Shown: in pieces, positions 8,998 to 15,702 of the stretch
Numbering within the stretch: position 1 is the first letter of the stretch
Layout: each line of letters opens with the position of its first letter
Source of the DNA: JBCCGR01 sp039029195
GTDB taxonomy: Bacteria > Pseudomonadota > Alphaproteobacteria > Rhizobiales > Rhizobiaceae
DNA: 32,027 nt
Assembly (NCBI GenBank): GCA_039029195.1
Contig: JBCCGR010000054.1
Coordinates: 1 to 32,027, forward strand
Direction of reading: 5' to 3'
Translations under genes and position numbers: made by a program
The notes under the pieces: model-generated
The model's input: the letters and a program-made list of their open reading frames with translations, nothing else
Database searches by the model: none
Told to the model about the DNA's origin: nothing

Positions 8998-9519
8998 TCA
9001 ATTGGCTCTTATCTGTTCGAGGGCCGTCACACGCCCGTCCATGTCTGCCAGCCCATCCCTGTCCGCTGATTGATCCGTCAGAGCGTGAACAAGAAACGTG
9101 TCGCCTTCCGTCTCCACTGTAACCGTACCTGGTGTCAGCGTTATCGAGTTGGCGTAGATCGTTTTTCCAATATCCGTTTTCTGTGTCACTGGAATACGGA
9201 TCAGCCTTTGGCGGATCGGCATTTTTGGCGAGATCAAAAGCTTGGTTACACTGAGCGCAGTCTTGGCAATCTCGACAATCAACCAGGCCACATAGGTAAA
9301 AAAGGCAATTGGGCTGATGAAACGGCGCTCTTGCTGGAATCTAATGATTTTCATTCTGTGGGCGATAACGAGCACCAGCAGAATCGAGATCGCTCCCAAA
9401 GTGAGCAGCAATCCCTTGAAATAGCCAGAAAGGAGCAACCAAAGAACGACCAGTTCTGCCACGAGGACGATTACATTTATCAAGGATCGCTCCGGCTCGA
9501 TTTCTAGTGCAACCAGCAT
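8998..9519 (-). CDS. mnhE: Mrp/Mnh antiporter subunit E, first gene of the operon
   Basis: Subunit E of 173 residues: two N-terminal hydrophobic helices (about 14-32 and 36-54), a third helix, then the conserved cytoplasmic segment with VAWLIVEIAKTALSVTKLLI and the TYANSITLTPGTVTVE-type block (near 120-140), which is the family signature. I chose ATG 9519; the frame stays open to a TTG at 9531. It is the promoter-proximal gene, facing the 720-bp AT-rich gap in front of mucR, so the operon promoter must lie in that gap. MnhE is thought to assist assembly or gating of the antiporter. Confidence 0.92.
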   Translation of the reverse strand: MLVALEIEPERSLINVIVLVAELVVLWLLLSGYFKGLLLTLGAISILLVLVIAHRMKIIRFQQERRFISPIAFFTYVAWLIVEIAKTALSVTKLLISPKMPIRQRLIRIPVTQKTDIGKTIYANSITLTPGTVTVETEGDTFLVHALTDQSADRDGLADMDGRVTALEQIRAN

Positions 9520-10241
9520 CGCCCGAATCAATGCGTTTGCCGGTTCGAGCTGTCTGCGTTTGAAGCTTATAGGCCGATTATGCTAGCCGCGAAATCGAAA
9601 TATGCAAAAACACGATGCAGAACCATCTACGAAGCAACTTTGCAGCTAGGTGGCTCCAGAACCGATTGGGCACAAACCGATTGCAATATCCCCTGAAACC
9701 AGCCTGACTTGTATTTTGCAACCCACTTCACTCGTTATTATACATTGGTAGACATTCAACACTCGCATTGAGTGTTTTGATGTTAAGGTAAGAAAACAAA
9801 ATTGATGCATTGTGAATAAATTGTGAACAGTTAATCCGCGCCGAATTTTGACTAGTGTGCAATCGATTTGAGTAAAACTGCCCAAGCTACGAAATTTCGA
9901 AAAACGCAAATACATCGATCAAATGCACCCGTCAGGGTTACCGGAAACATTGAATAATATCAGATCATAAATTCCGACCAACGATATCAACAATTCATTG
10001 CTGCAAAAAATCTACATGACACCTCAACAGTCATGGTTGTATCTTTTCTCTGATTAAATCTGTAAATTGTGACCGAATCTATCCTATTATTGTTTAGGTG
10101 TTGACTGATTTCAATAAATAGACCAAAAGCCCGGCTAGGACACAGAGACCATCCGAATCCAAGAAAAAAAGCGTGGTCTGTCGTAACCGGACGTATCGAC
10201 GAATCTGTTCCTGTAACCCTCCTCAAATTTGGGGCAAACAT
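9520..10241. other. Long AT-rich intergenic region between mnhE and mucR
   Basis: A 722-bp stretch, visibly richer in A and T than the flanks, between divergently transcribed mnhE and mucR. I see no convincing gene in it: the open frames on the minus strand (for example 9646-9915) lack a ribosome binding site and family-like sequence. It contains a perfect 7-bp inverted repeat with a 5-nt loop at 9758-9776, a 10-bp palindrome at 9890-9899, a repeated octamer ACCGATTG near 9660 and 9678, and three GAATC sites (CcrM-type GANTC) at 10075, 10155 and 10201. It must carry the promoters of both flanking units, but I could not fix -35/-10 elements with confidence. Confidence 0.6.
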
Positions 10242-10670
10242 ATGGACAATATGGAACCAAGAAACGATGAAATGCTGATTGAGCTCACCGCTGAAGTGGT
10301 GTCTGCTTACGTCAGCAACAACACAGTGGCAGCAACTGACTTGCCCAACCTTATTGCTGAAGTGCACACCGCACTCGGCAAGACAAGCGAGCCTGAAGCA
10401 CCGCCAGAACCAGAAAAACAAAAGCCGGCTGTTTCAATTCGCAAATCGTTGAATCATGACTATTTGATTTGTCTGGAAGACGGCAAGCAGTTCAAGTCAC
10501 TCAAGCGTCATTTGAGAACCCACTACGATCTTTCTCCTGAAGAGTATCGTGAGAAATGGGGTCTTCCAGCTGACTACCCCATGGTTGCGCCCGCCTATGC
10601 GGAAGCCCGTTCGCGGCTTGCAAAAGAAATGGGTCTTGGCCAGAAACGAAAACGTCGCGCCAAGAAGTAG
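10242..10670 (+). CDS. mucR: MucR/Ros family zinc-finger transcriptional regulator
   Basis: Global regulator of 142 residues, the usual length for MucR. The N-terminal oligomerisation region carries the family pattern LIELTAEVVSAYVSNN (12-27), then a Pro/Glu linker (50-63), the zinc finger (C77, D80, H90, H94 in CLED...KRHLRTH), the conserved LSPEEYREKWGLPADYPMVAPAYAEARS (97-124) and a basic tail. The second zinc ligand is Asp rather than Cys, as in many MucR proteins. In the family it binds AT-rich DNA as an H-NS-like regulator of surface polysaccharide, motility and cell-cycle genes and usually represses itself. I chose ATG 10242; ATG 10251 is an alternative. A Rho-independent terminator follows 23 nt downstream. 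Confidence 0.96.
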   Translation: MDNMEPRNDEMLIELTAEVVSAYVSNNTVAATDLPNLIAEVHTALGKTSEPEAPPEPEKQKPAVSIRKSLNHDYLICLEDGKQFKSLKRHLRTHYDLSPEEYREKWGLPADYPMVAPAYAEARSRLAKEMGLGQKRKRRAKK

Positions 10671-10693
10671 GCTTCTTAGAAGTTAAGTTTTTA

Positions 10694-10726
10694 AAGGGCT
10701 CCAGCATCTCGCGGAGCCCTTTTTTA
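10694..10726 (+). terminator. Rho-independent terminator of mucR
   Basis: Perfect 9-bp stem AAGGGCTCC / GGAGCCCTT (10694-10702 and 10713-10721) with a 10-nt loop, running into six T residues. It begins 23 nt after the mucR stop codon and is in the right orientation to end that transcript. Confidence 0.9.
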
Positions 10727-10764
10727 TGCTCGTAGTATCAAAATTTTGAGTGGTGCGTTTCGAA

Positions 10765-11103
10765 CTACCGCTTCGAGATCGATGAGGGTTTCTGCTCCAT
10801 CAGACTGCGGATAATCAATTCTGTCAGAACCATGGAGCCTACTGTAAATTTGCGCTTCAGTTCGACGTGGCGATTGAAACAATAAGACCAGTGTCGACTC
10901 TTGGCCCTCCTCCGTTCGGACCGCAGCGAAGATGCGATTTTCATCAACTGCTCCCTGACCTGTTTCAGGCACAACCGATGGTCTCGCACCGCCTGGCGAT
11001 CATTGATGGGTAGCCGGATCTTTCGCAGATCCACGCGAAACAGGGTTTCCGTAAATTTCCTTGTGCTTATAGGAATATCTGACCGTTCTTCGTGCATTGG
11101 CAC
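10765..11103 (-). CDS. Doubtful small ORF, hypothetical protein
   Basis: A 112-residue, strongly basic open frame on the minus strand that I do not recognise. In its favour, a GGAG lies 6 nt before the GTG at 11103 (12 nt before the in-frame ATG at 11097), and the frame occupies a gap that would otherwise be empty. Against it, the sequence has no recognisable domain, and a second minus-strand frame (GTG 10972 to stop 10724, 82 codons) covers half of the same DNA and looks at least as protein-like (for example ESTLVLLFQSPRRTEAQIYS). A frameshifted remnant joining the two frames is also possible. Treat as unproven. Confidence 0.3.
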   Translation of the reverse strand: MPMHEERSDIPISTRKFTETLFRVDLRKIRLPINDRQAVRDHRLCLKQVREQLMKIASSLRSERRRAKSRHWSYCFNRHVELKRKFTVGSMVLTELIIRSLMEQKPSSISKR

Positions 11104-11122
11104 ACGCTGCTCCAGATAAAAA

Positions 11123-11171
11123 CTGCCAATAGTCTAAGCCGCCCACCTTATTTGGGCGCAGCTATTGGCAG
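11123..11171. repeat. Nested inverted repeat (cruciform-like)
   Basis: Outer arms CTGCCAATAG (11123-11132) and CTATTGGCAG (11162-11171) are a perfect 10-bp inverted repeat. Inside, CGCCCA (11140-11145) and TGGGCG (11153-11158) form a second perfect 6-bp stem around a 7-nt loop. It is not followed by a T tract on either strand, so it is not a simple terminator. It sits 20 nt before the doubtful ORF starting at 11103 and about 140 nt before the HdaB-like gene, so it may be an operator or a leader structure. Confidence 0.75.
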
Positions 11172-11189
11172 CACGCTCCACAATTTACC

Positions 11190-11206
11190 AATAGATTCAA
11201 TCTATT
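11190..11206. promoter_or_regulatory. 8+8 bp palindrome with embedded GANTC site
   Basis: AATAGATT c AATCTATT is a perfect 8-bp inverted repeat around one base. It contains GATTC (11194-11198), a CcrM-type methylation site, and a second GATTC follows at 11210-11214. The location about 110 nt upstream of the HdaB-like start codon suggests a protein-binding site in that promoter region. The binding factor is unknown; it does not match the FnrL/FixK half-site TTGAT. Confidence 0.55.
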
Positions 11207-11266
11207 AGAGATTCTCCACTCGCAACACGAGAAAATTTATCCCCGCGCAGTCGAGTGCCACTAGAT

Positions 11267-11284
11267 ATAGGACAAATATCCTAT
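11267..11284. promoter_or_regulatory. Inverted repeat just upstream of the HdaB-like gene
   Basis: ATAGGA (11267-11272), six bases, then TCCTAT (11279-11284): a perfect 6-bp inverted repeat with operator-like spacing, 25 nt before the start codon at 11310. At that distance it probably overlaps the core promoter or transcript start, where a bound protein would repress. This is inference from position and symmetry only. Confidence 0.5.
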
Positions 11285-11309
11285 TATATTCCTTATTGTG
11301 GAGAGGCCG

Positions 11310-11786
11310 ATGAGTGAGTGTGTTGTGGACTTTCGTGGGATTGCAATTCGCCCTCGTAGCGAAGACTCTGAAGGGTCTTCACCGCCGACCAATTCTGACG
11401 CTGCGAATTCTGAAGAACATTACATGAACAATTCAGACTATCTCAGTCGTAGTGGCCTTTATTGTGAGAAGCTAGTTTCCACTCTGCTTCACGTCCCAAT
11501 GGTTATGTTGCGTGCGCCAACGAGGCAGGGGGCCGACGTGGCTTTTGCCCGTCAGGTCGCCATGTATCTGGCCCATACCAAGTTTCGTCTGCCACTGACT
11601 GATGTGGGTGTCTATTTCGGCCGCGACCGAACGACGGTGGCCCATGCCTGCCATCTTATCGAGGATCGAAGAGACAATAGTGAATTTGACGCACAATTGT
11701 CGGCCATAGAAGAACTTATTGACCATGCAATGCGGCCACGTGCGCCTCTGATTGAAGGACAAACCACGCAAGCATGGTGCGCCTGA
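11310..11786 (+). CDS. hdaB: DnaA domain IV-like protein (HdaB-like)
   Basis: A 158-residue protein whose second half is the DNA-binding domain IV of DnaA without the AAA+ ATPase. Residues 71-119 show RQGADVAFARQVAMYLA, an LPLTDVGVYFGRD helix and then GRDRTTVAHACHLIE, the DnaA-box recognition signature (usually GRDHTTVLHA, so His is replaced by Arg). The first 45 residues are polar and probably disordered. In Caulobacter, HdaB is such a stand-alone DnaA-related protein that counteracts Hda-dependent inactivation of DnaA. Orthology here is inferred from domain and context. ATG 11310 follows GGAGAGG at good spacing; a GTG at 11298 is less likely. It is coupled to the DUF6456 gene by a TGATG junction. 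Confidence 0.8.
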   Translation: MSECVVDFRGIAIRPRSEDSEGSSPPTNSDAANSEEHYMNNSDYLSRSGLYCEKLVSTLLHVPMVMLRAPTRQGADVAFARQVAMYLAHTKFRLPLTDVGVYFGRDRTTVAHACHLIEDRRDNSEFDAQLSAIEELIDHAMRPRAPLIEGQTTQAWCA

Positions 11787-12613
11787 TGAGCGAGGACAAT
11801 CACGACAGGAAAAAAGTGCTGCGACTGCTGAGGTTTCTGTCAACCGGCGTTGGTTGCGTTGAGTCAGAGACCGAGAACAGGGCAGGTTTCAAGATGATTT
11901 GTATTGCCAACGCAGTCGGTAAGAAACTCAACCTCGAAAGCAGCGTTGTGCAACAGGCGATTTCCAAAGAACTGATCGGTGGCTGTGATGGAAATCTGCA
12001 CCTCACCCAACCCGGGCGCGCGCATTTGAAACGATCGCTCAGCCAGGTTGATGAATTTGGTGAGCAGCATCGAGAACTGGGACAGCGGCAGATCATCGTG
12101 GACAATGCTCCGCACCTTGTTGTCGTGAATTCCAAGGAGTCGCCGCTCACGCGGCTGATGAAATTGAGGTCGGCGAACGGCGATACTTTCCTGTCCAAAG
12201 ATGAGTTTGAGGCGGGAGAGCGTTTTCGCAGCCTTTATTCGCGCGCCGGTTTGCTCAACGGACTATCATCCAATTGGTCCGTGACCATGCGCAGCGGATC
12301 CAAGGGCACTTCCGCAAAAGGAAGCGATCCCACCGACTGTGCTCTTGATGCGAGAGTTAAAGTCAACGCTGCGATACAATGTGCTGGTCCGCTCCTTAGC
12401 GGCACCATTGTTGATCTGTGTTGTCATCTGAAGAAGTTTGAACAGGTGGAGAGAGAGCGCCGTTGGCCGCCACGATCAGCAAAACACATGTTGAAAGCAG
12501 CCCTTTCAGTCCTGGCACCTCATTTCGGGATATCGCACAAGCAATCAAGCGACAGATCGTCTTCCCGGATCAGGCACTGGGCTGAGGAAGGATACCGGCC
12601 GGATATCGGCTGA
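11786..12613 (+). CDS. DUF6456 domain protein
   Basis: A 275-residue protein of unknown function, found next to the DnaA-domain-IV gene in many Hyphomicrobiales. The N-terminal part (about 1-80) looks like a winged helix-turn-helix (helices LRLLRFL, SSVVQQAISKELI and a GNLHLTQPGRAHLKR wing-like end). The C-terminal DUF6456 core (about 145-245) includes a KDEFEAGERFRSLYSRAG block and LLSGTIVDLCCHLKKFEQVERERRWPPRSAKHMLKAAL, typical of the family. DNA binding is inferred only. ATG 11786 shares its A with the upstream stop codon; ATG 11774 inside the upstream gene is an alternative. It ends 14 nt from the convergent sufE gene. Confidence 0.85.
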   Translation: MSEDNHDRKKVLRLLRFLSTGVGCVESETENRAGFKMICIANAVGKKLNLESSVVQQAISKELIGGCDGNLHLTQPGRAHLKRSLSQVDEFGEQHRELGQRQIIVDNAPHLVVVNSKESPLTRLMKLRSANGDTFLSKDEFEAGERFRSLYSRAGLLNGLSSNWSVTMRSGSKGTSAKGSDPTDCALDARVKVNAAIQCAGPLLSGTIVDLCCHLKKFEQVERERRWPPRSAKHMLKAALSVLAPHFGISHKQSSDRSSSRIRHWAEEGYRPDIG

Positions 12614-12627
12614 TATAGTGTTGAGGC

Positions 12628-13047
12628 TTAAGCTGCCAGCGCTTCGGCTGCGTGTTGCTTGATCCGTCCGACCATGGACTTTAGCCCGTTGGATCGTTGG
12701 GGAGTCAAATGTTCTTCCAGACCGATTTGTTTGAATATGGATATTTCATCCGTGGCTCCGATTTCGGAGGCTCGCTTTCCGGAAAAGACAGCAAGGGTAA
12801 CAGCAACAAGCCCGCGTACAATATGGGCATCTGAATCGCCGAGAAAATGAATGATCGGATCGTCGCCCGATTCCGGCCTGGACCAGACCCAGACCTGACT
12901 TACACATCCCTGAACCTTATTTTCAGCCGAATGCTGTTCTTCCGGCAAAGGCTTGAGCTCGCGGCCCAACTCAATCAGGTAGCGGTATCGATCCTCCCAA
13001 TCGTCGAGGAAAGAGAAATTTTCAACGATTTCTTCGATTGGAGACAT
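12628..13047 (-). CDS. sufE: SufE family sulfur acceptor
   Basis: Cytosolic partner of the cysteine desulfurase SufS: it accepts persulfide sulfur and passes it on for Fe-S cluster assembly. The 139-residue product is normal length. It contains the active-site loop NKVQGCVSQVWV with catalytic Cys48, the N-terminal block NFSFLDDWEDRYRYLIELG (10-28), and the conserved LGDSDAHIVRGLVAVTLAVFSGK in the middle. I chose ATG 13047 since upstream in-frame codons to 13107 give a basic, non-family extension. No suf operon is nearby, as is common for stand-alone sufE in this order. Confidence 0.95.
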   Translation of the reverse strand: MSPIEEIVENFSFLDDWEDRYRYLIELGRELKPLPEEQHSAENKVQGCVSQVWVWSRPESGDDPIIHFLGDSDAHIVRGLVAVTLAVFSGKRASEIGATDEISIFKQIGLEEHLTPQRSNGLKSMVGRIKQHAAEALAA

Positions 13048-13206
13048 CACCGTACCACGCGATAGAAGAACCAACAGTCGGTGGCCCGGACGGGTTCGCC
13101 GGATCATCGCTCACTGCTGAACAAGCTAGCGCGATATAGGACAGAAGACAGCAAGATTAAACCTGCTCTGGCGGAGCTTCCCAATTTAACGGAGAGGTCA
13201 GTCTCG

Positions 13207-13518
13207 TCAGACTTTCGGCGCGTCCTTGGAAATTTCCTCGTCCAGCGGCTTTTCCTCGTCTGTGATATTTTCGTCCAGAAAATCAGACACAATCTGCACA
13301 CCGTTTCTGGCCTTTCGGCCGAACGACATCATCACATCGTGGCCGGTCTCACAGACCGCCGGATTTCGCTCACACATATTCGCGATATCTGAAATTGCAC
13401 CGGTTGCTGCCAGAAACGCCTCGGACGCCCCTACATTGCCAGCACCTTGCTGATTTTCCCCTGCTGGCAAACAAAGAATGACCAATGAAAGCCAGAATGC
13501 TGTTCGTATAACAAACAT
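13207..13518 (-). CDS. DUF5330 family secreted protein
   Basis: A 103-residue exported protein. The N-terminus (FVIRTAFWLSLVILCLPA, residues 2-19) is a signal peptide or anchor. The body carries the DUF5330 pattern FLAATGAISDIANMCERNPAVCETG (about 35-59) with two cysteines six residues apart that could form a disulfide. The tail is acidic. Function is unknown; the family is small and limited to Hyphomicrobiales as far as I know. I chose ATG 13518 because it places the signal sequence at the N-terminus; the ORF extends to 13557 without it. Confidence 0.82.
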   Translation of the reverse strand: MFVIRTAFWLSLVILCLPAGENQQGAGNVGASEAFLAATGAISDIANMCERNPAVCETGHDVMMSFGRKARNGVQIVSDFLDENITDEEKPLDEEISKDAPKV

Positions 13519-13857
13519 GGTAGTCCACCCAATCGTACCCCGAAGGCACAGTGGCACGAACCATCAAAAATGCCGTTTCCCGACGACGGGCAATTTGTCT
13601 AAAATTTTATCGATTTCTGAAGCTCAGAAGTTTGAGCAGCGTTCGCAATTGAAATCCATACGATCAAAAGGGCGAACCGCCTTTTTTGAGAGCAGAGTTT
13701 AGGCCTTCATTTACCATAGTGTCCAAATCGCAAAATAAACTCTGCTGGCACGGCCAAAGTCGCACAAAACCGCCGATTGCGATCAGCCTCCCTTAGGCTT
13801 CCATTAAAGTGCGTGTGCGAATTTGGAGACATCGGCAAACTGCCGACATGAGGAAGT
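13519..13857. other. Intergenic region with candidate small RNA
   Basis: A 339-bp gap between the divergently transcribed DUF5330 and histidine-kinase genes. No protein-coding frame in it is convincing. It contains three hairpins in a row between 13579 and 13689, the last ending in a T run (listed separately). The rest (13690-13857) must hold the kinase promoter and leader; I see AGGA at 13851-13854 as the likely ribosome binding site. Confidence 0.55.
13575..13690 (+). ncRNA. Candidate trans-encoded small RNA with intrinsic terminator
   Basis: Three successive potential hairpins: CCCG-ACGA-CGGG (13579-13590), GCTCA-6 nt-TGAGC (13622-13637), and a long final stem at 13664-13689 in which TCAAAAGGGCG pairs with CGCCTTTTTTGA around a 3-nt loop and provides a six-T run. 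A terminator between two divergent protein genes has no protein-coding transcript to stop, which is the main argument for a small RNA. The stem is nearly symmetric, so a minus-strand transcript starting near 13800 cannot be excluded. The 5' end and promoter are not identified, so the start coordinate is approximate. Confidence 0.35.
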
Positions 13858-15702
13858 GTGTTGCGTATCTTCGGTCTCCGGCCAGTCTCGTCAGAAATAG
13901 CCATGCGGTGGGTGCACGCCAGTGCCCGTTCGCGGCCGGAAACTGCGCGTCGACATGCGAGCTTTATTCTGTCTCACTTGAGCAGTGGCGCACTTGCGTT
14001 GATCGTGCTTCCGCTTTGGCTGGCATTTTCCGGGCCGACAACTCTCCTGGAAGCATCCATCTTCGCCTGGTTGATCGCACCGATCGCGCTGGCATTTATT
14101 GTTTCGCGCACCGGCAAGATTGACATCGGCATCATCGGGTCGTTGATTGCCACCTCGGGGTTCATCTCGTGGTTCAGCATTCTAACCGGTGGGCTTGAGT
14201 CCATCGCGCTCTTCTGGTTCTGCATCCTTCCACTCGAAGCAGCATTGTTTGGCGGACCAAGAGCGATCGTTGCTGGTCTCCTTGCAGCCATTGTGGGTTT
14301 CTTGGCAGTCGCCATCGTCGCGCTCGTGCCAGGATTGATGGCTAGCCTGCCAAATGCAGACTTCAACTTCCCGGCTTATCATCTGTCCGTTCTCGCGGCG
14401 CTGGTTTACGGCGCAGTACTGGCGCATCGGATCGAGAAGCGTCGGCTTCGTCATGCTGCAAAAATCCGGGCACGGGACGGCCAGTTCAAGCTGCTTTCCG
14501 ATCATTCGACCGATCTGATCACCCGCCACACGCCGGATGGTGAGACCGTGTTTGCCTCTCCGGCTTCCGCAAGACTTTTGCAGTCTTCTCCAGACTCCCT
14601 GAGAAACAAAGGGTTGTACGACCGTATTCACATTGCGGACCGTGTCGCGTTTCTCAAGGCGCTGTCAGACGCCTCTGCGCGAAATTGCGAAACCAATTGT
14701 GAGTTTCGGGTGGCGCGCGGCGAGATTGCGGCCAATGGTGGGAAAGACTATTTCTGGGTGGAAATGCGATGCCGTCCGGTTCCATCAGAAGGTGGCTCCG
14801 CAGATGTGGTCGCGGTGACGCGGGATATTTCAACCTCGAAAGCGCACGAAAACGAAATCATGATGGCTCGTGCGCTGGCCGAGGCATCAAATGAAGCGAA
14901 ATCGAAGTTTCTGGCAAACGTCACACACGAATTGCGCACGCCACTCAATGCAATCATCGGCTTCTCCGACCTCATTCGCACCGATGTCGCGCCAGAACGC
15001 AAAAACGAGCACGCAGACCTGATCAACGACGCCGGTCGCCATCTGCTGCAACTGGTCAATGACCTGCTTGATGTTTCCAAGATTGAGGCCGGCAAATATG
15101 AACTGATGTTGCAGCCCTTCCAGGTCGACGACTGCATTTCATCTACGCTGTCCATGCTTGATGGCCAGGCAGATGCAGCAGATGTGTTTCTGCAGTACCT
15201 GCCAGAAGACGATCAGCCGGAAATCGAGGCGGACTACCGCGCGACGCGCCAGATACTGATCAACCTGATCTCCAATGCGATCAAGTTTACAGGAGCCGGC
15301 GGAACCATCAGCGTCTCGGTGAAAAGCACGTCACAGCATCTGACCATCAGCGTAGCTGATACAGGTGTCGGCATTGCTGCTGACGACCTTGCTCGCCTCG
15401 GAACCCCCTTTACTCAGGGGTCAAACGGCCACGACCGCCAACACAACGGCACCGGGCTGGGACTTTCCCTCGTCAAGGGCCTGACCGAACTCCATGGCGG
15501 GTCGTTCAAACTGGAAAGCAAGCTGGGTCACGGCACAAAGGCCCACGTCACGCTGCCGATCAGGCACACCAAACCAGGAATTGTGCCAGCAAACACTCAA
15601 TCCAATCTGGTTGTTCTGGGACGGGAACAGGCCAGGGACGATTCCGTTGCAAACACGCGGAAACCAAGTCAGGGGACAACTCATGCCCGCAAATCAGCTT
15701 AG
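13858..15702 (+). CDS. Membrane PAS-domain sensor histidine kinase, DivJ/PleC-like
   Basis: A 614-residue sensor kinase. Residues 40-190 hold five to six transmembrane helices, 200-330 a PAS domain (GQFKLLSDHSTDLITRHTPDG...FASPASARLL), then a HisKA domain with phospho-acceptor His357 in ANVTHELRTPLNAIIGFSDL, and a HATPase domain (N-box NLISNAIKFTG, DTGVGI, GTGLGLSLVKGL). Sequence around the His and the membrane-PAS-kinase layout resemble DivJ of Hyphomicrobiales, which phosphorylates DivK in cell-cycle control; this is inference. GTG 13858 is the longest start (TTG 13861 fits AGGA spacing better; ATG 13903 is also possible). The basic tail after residue 570 is not conserved. Its last codons overlap the next gene by 20 nt. 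Confidence 0.88.
   Translation: MLRIFGLRPVSSEIAMRWVHASARSRPETARRHASFILSHLSSGALALIVLPLWLAFSGPTTLLEASIFAWLIAPIALAFIVSRTGKIDIGIIGSLIATSGFISWFSILTGGLESIALFWFCILPLEAALFGGPRAIVAGLLAAIVGFLAVAIVALVPGLMASLPNADFNFPAYHLSVLAALVYGAVLAHRIEKRRLRHAAKIRARDGQFKLLSDHSTDLITRHTPDGETVFASPASARLLQSSPDSLRNKGLYDRIHIADRVAFLKALSDASARNCETNCEFRVARGEIAANGGKDYFWVEMRCRPVPSEGGSADVVAVTRDISTSKAHENEIMMARALAEASNEAKSKFLANVTHELRTPLNAIIGFSDLIRTDVAPERKNEHADLINDAGRHLLQLVNDLLDVSKIEAGKYELMLQPFQVDDCISSTLSMLDGQADAADVFLQYLPEDDQPEIEADYRATRQILINLISNAIKFTGAGGTISVSVKSTSQHLTISVADTGVGIAADDLARLGTPFTQGSNGHDRQHNGTGLGLSLVKGLTELHGGSFKLESKLGHGTKAHVTLPIRHTKPGIVPANTQSNLVVLGREQARDDSVANTRKPSQGTTHARKSA

Noticed and set aside
9646..9915. 89-codon minus-strand frame in the mucR upstream gap
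   Set aside because: No convincing ribosome binding site or domain; the region is AT-rich and non-coding in character.
9987..10421. 144-codon minus-strand frame overlapping mucR
   Set aside because: It is antisense to the first 60 codons of mucR, with a Cys/Phe/His-rich, non-protein-like sequence.
10242..10670. Loss of zinc binding in MucR because the second ligand is Asp
   Set aside because: Asp at this position is common in MucR/Ros relatives (CLED pattern), so it is a normal variant and not a defect.
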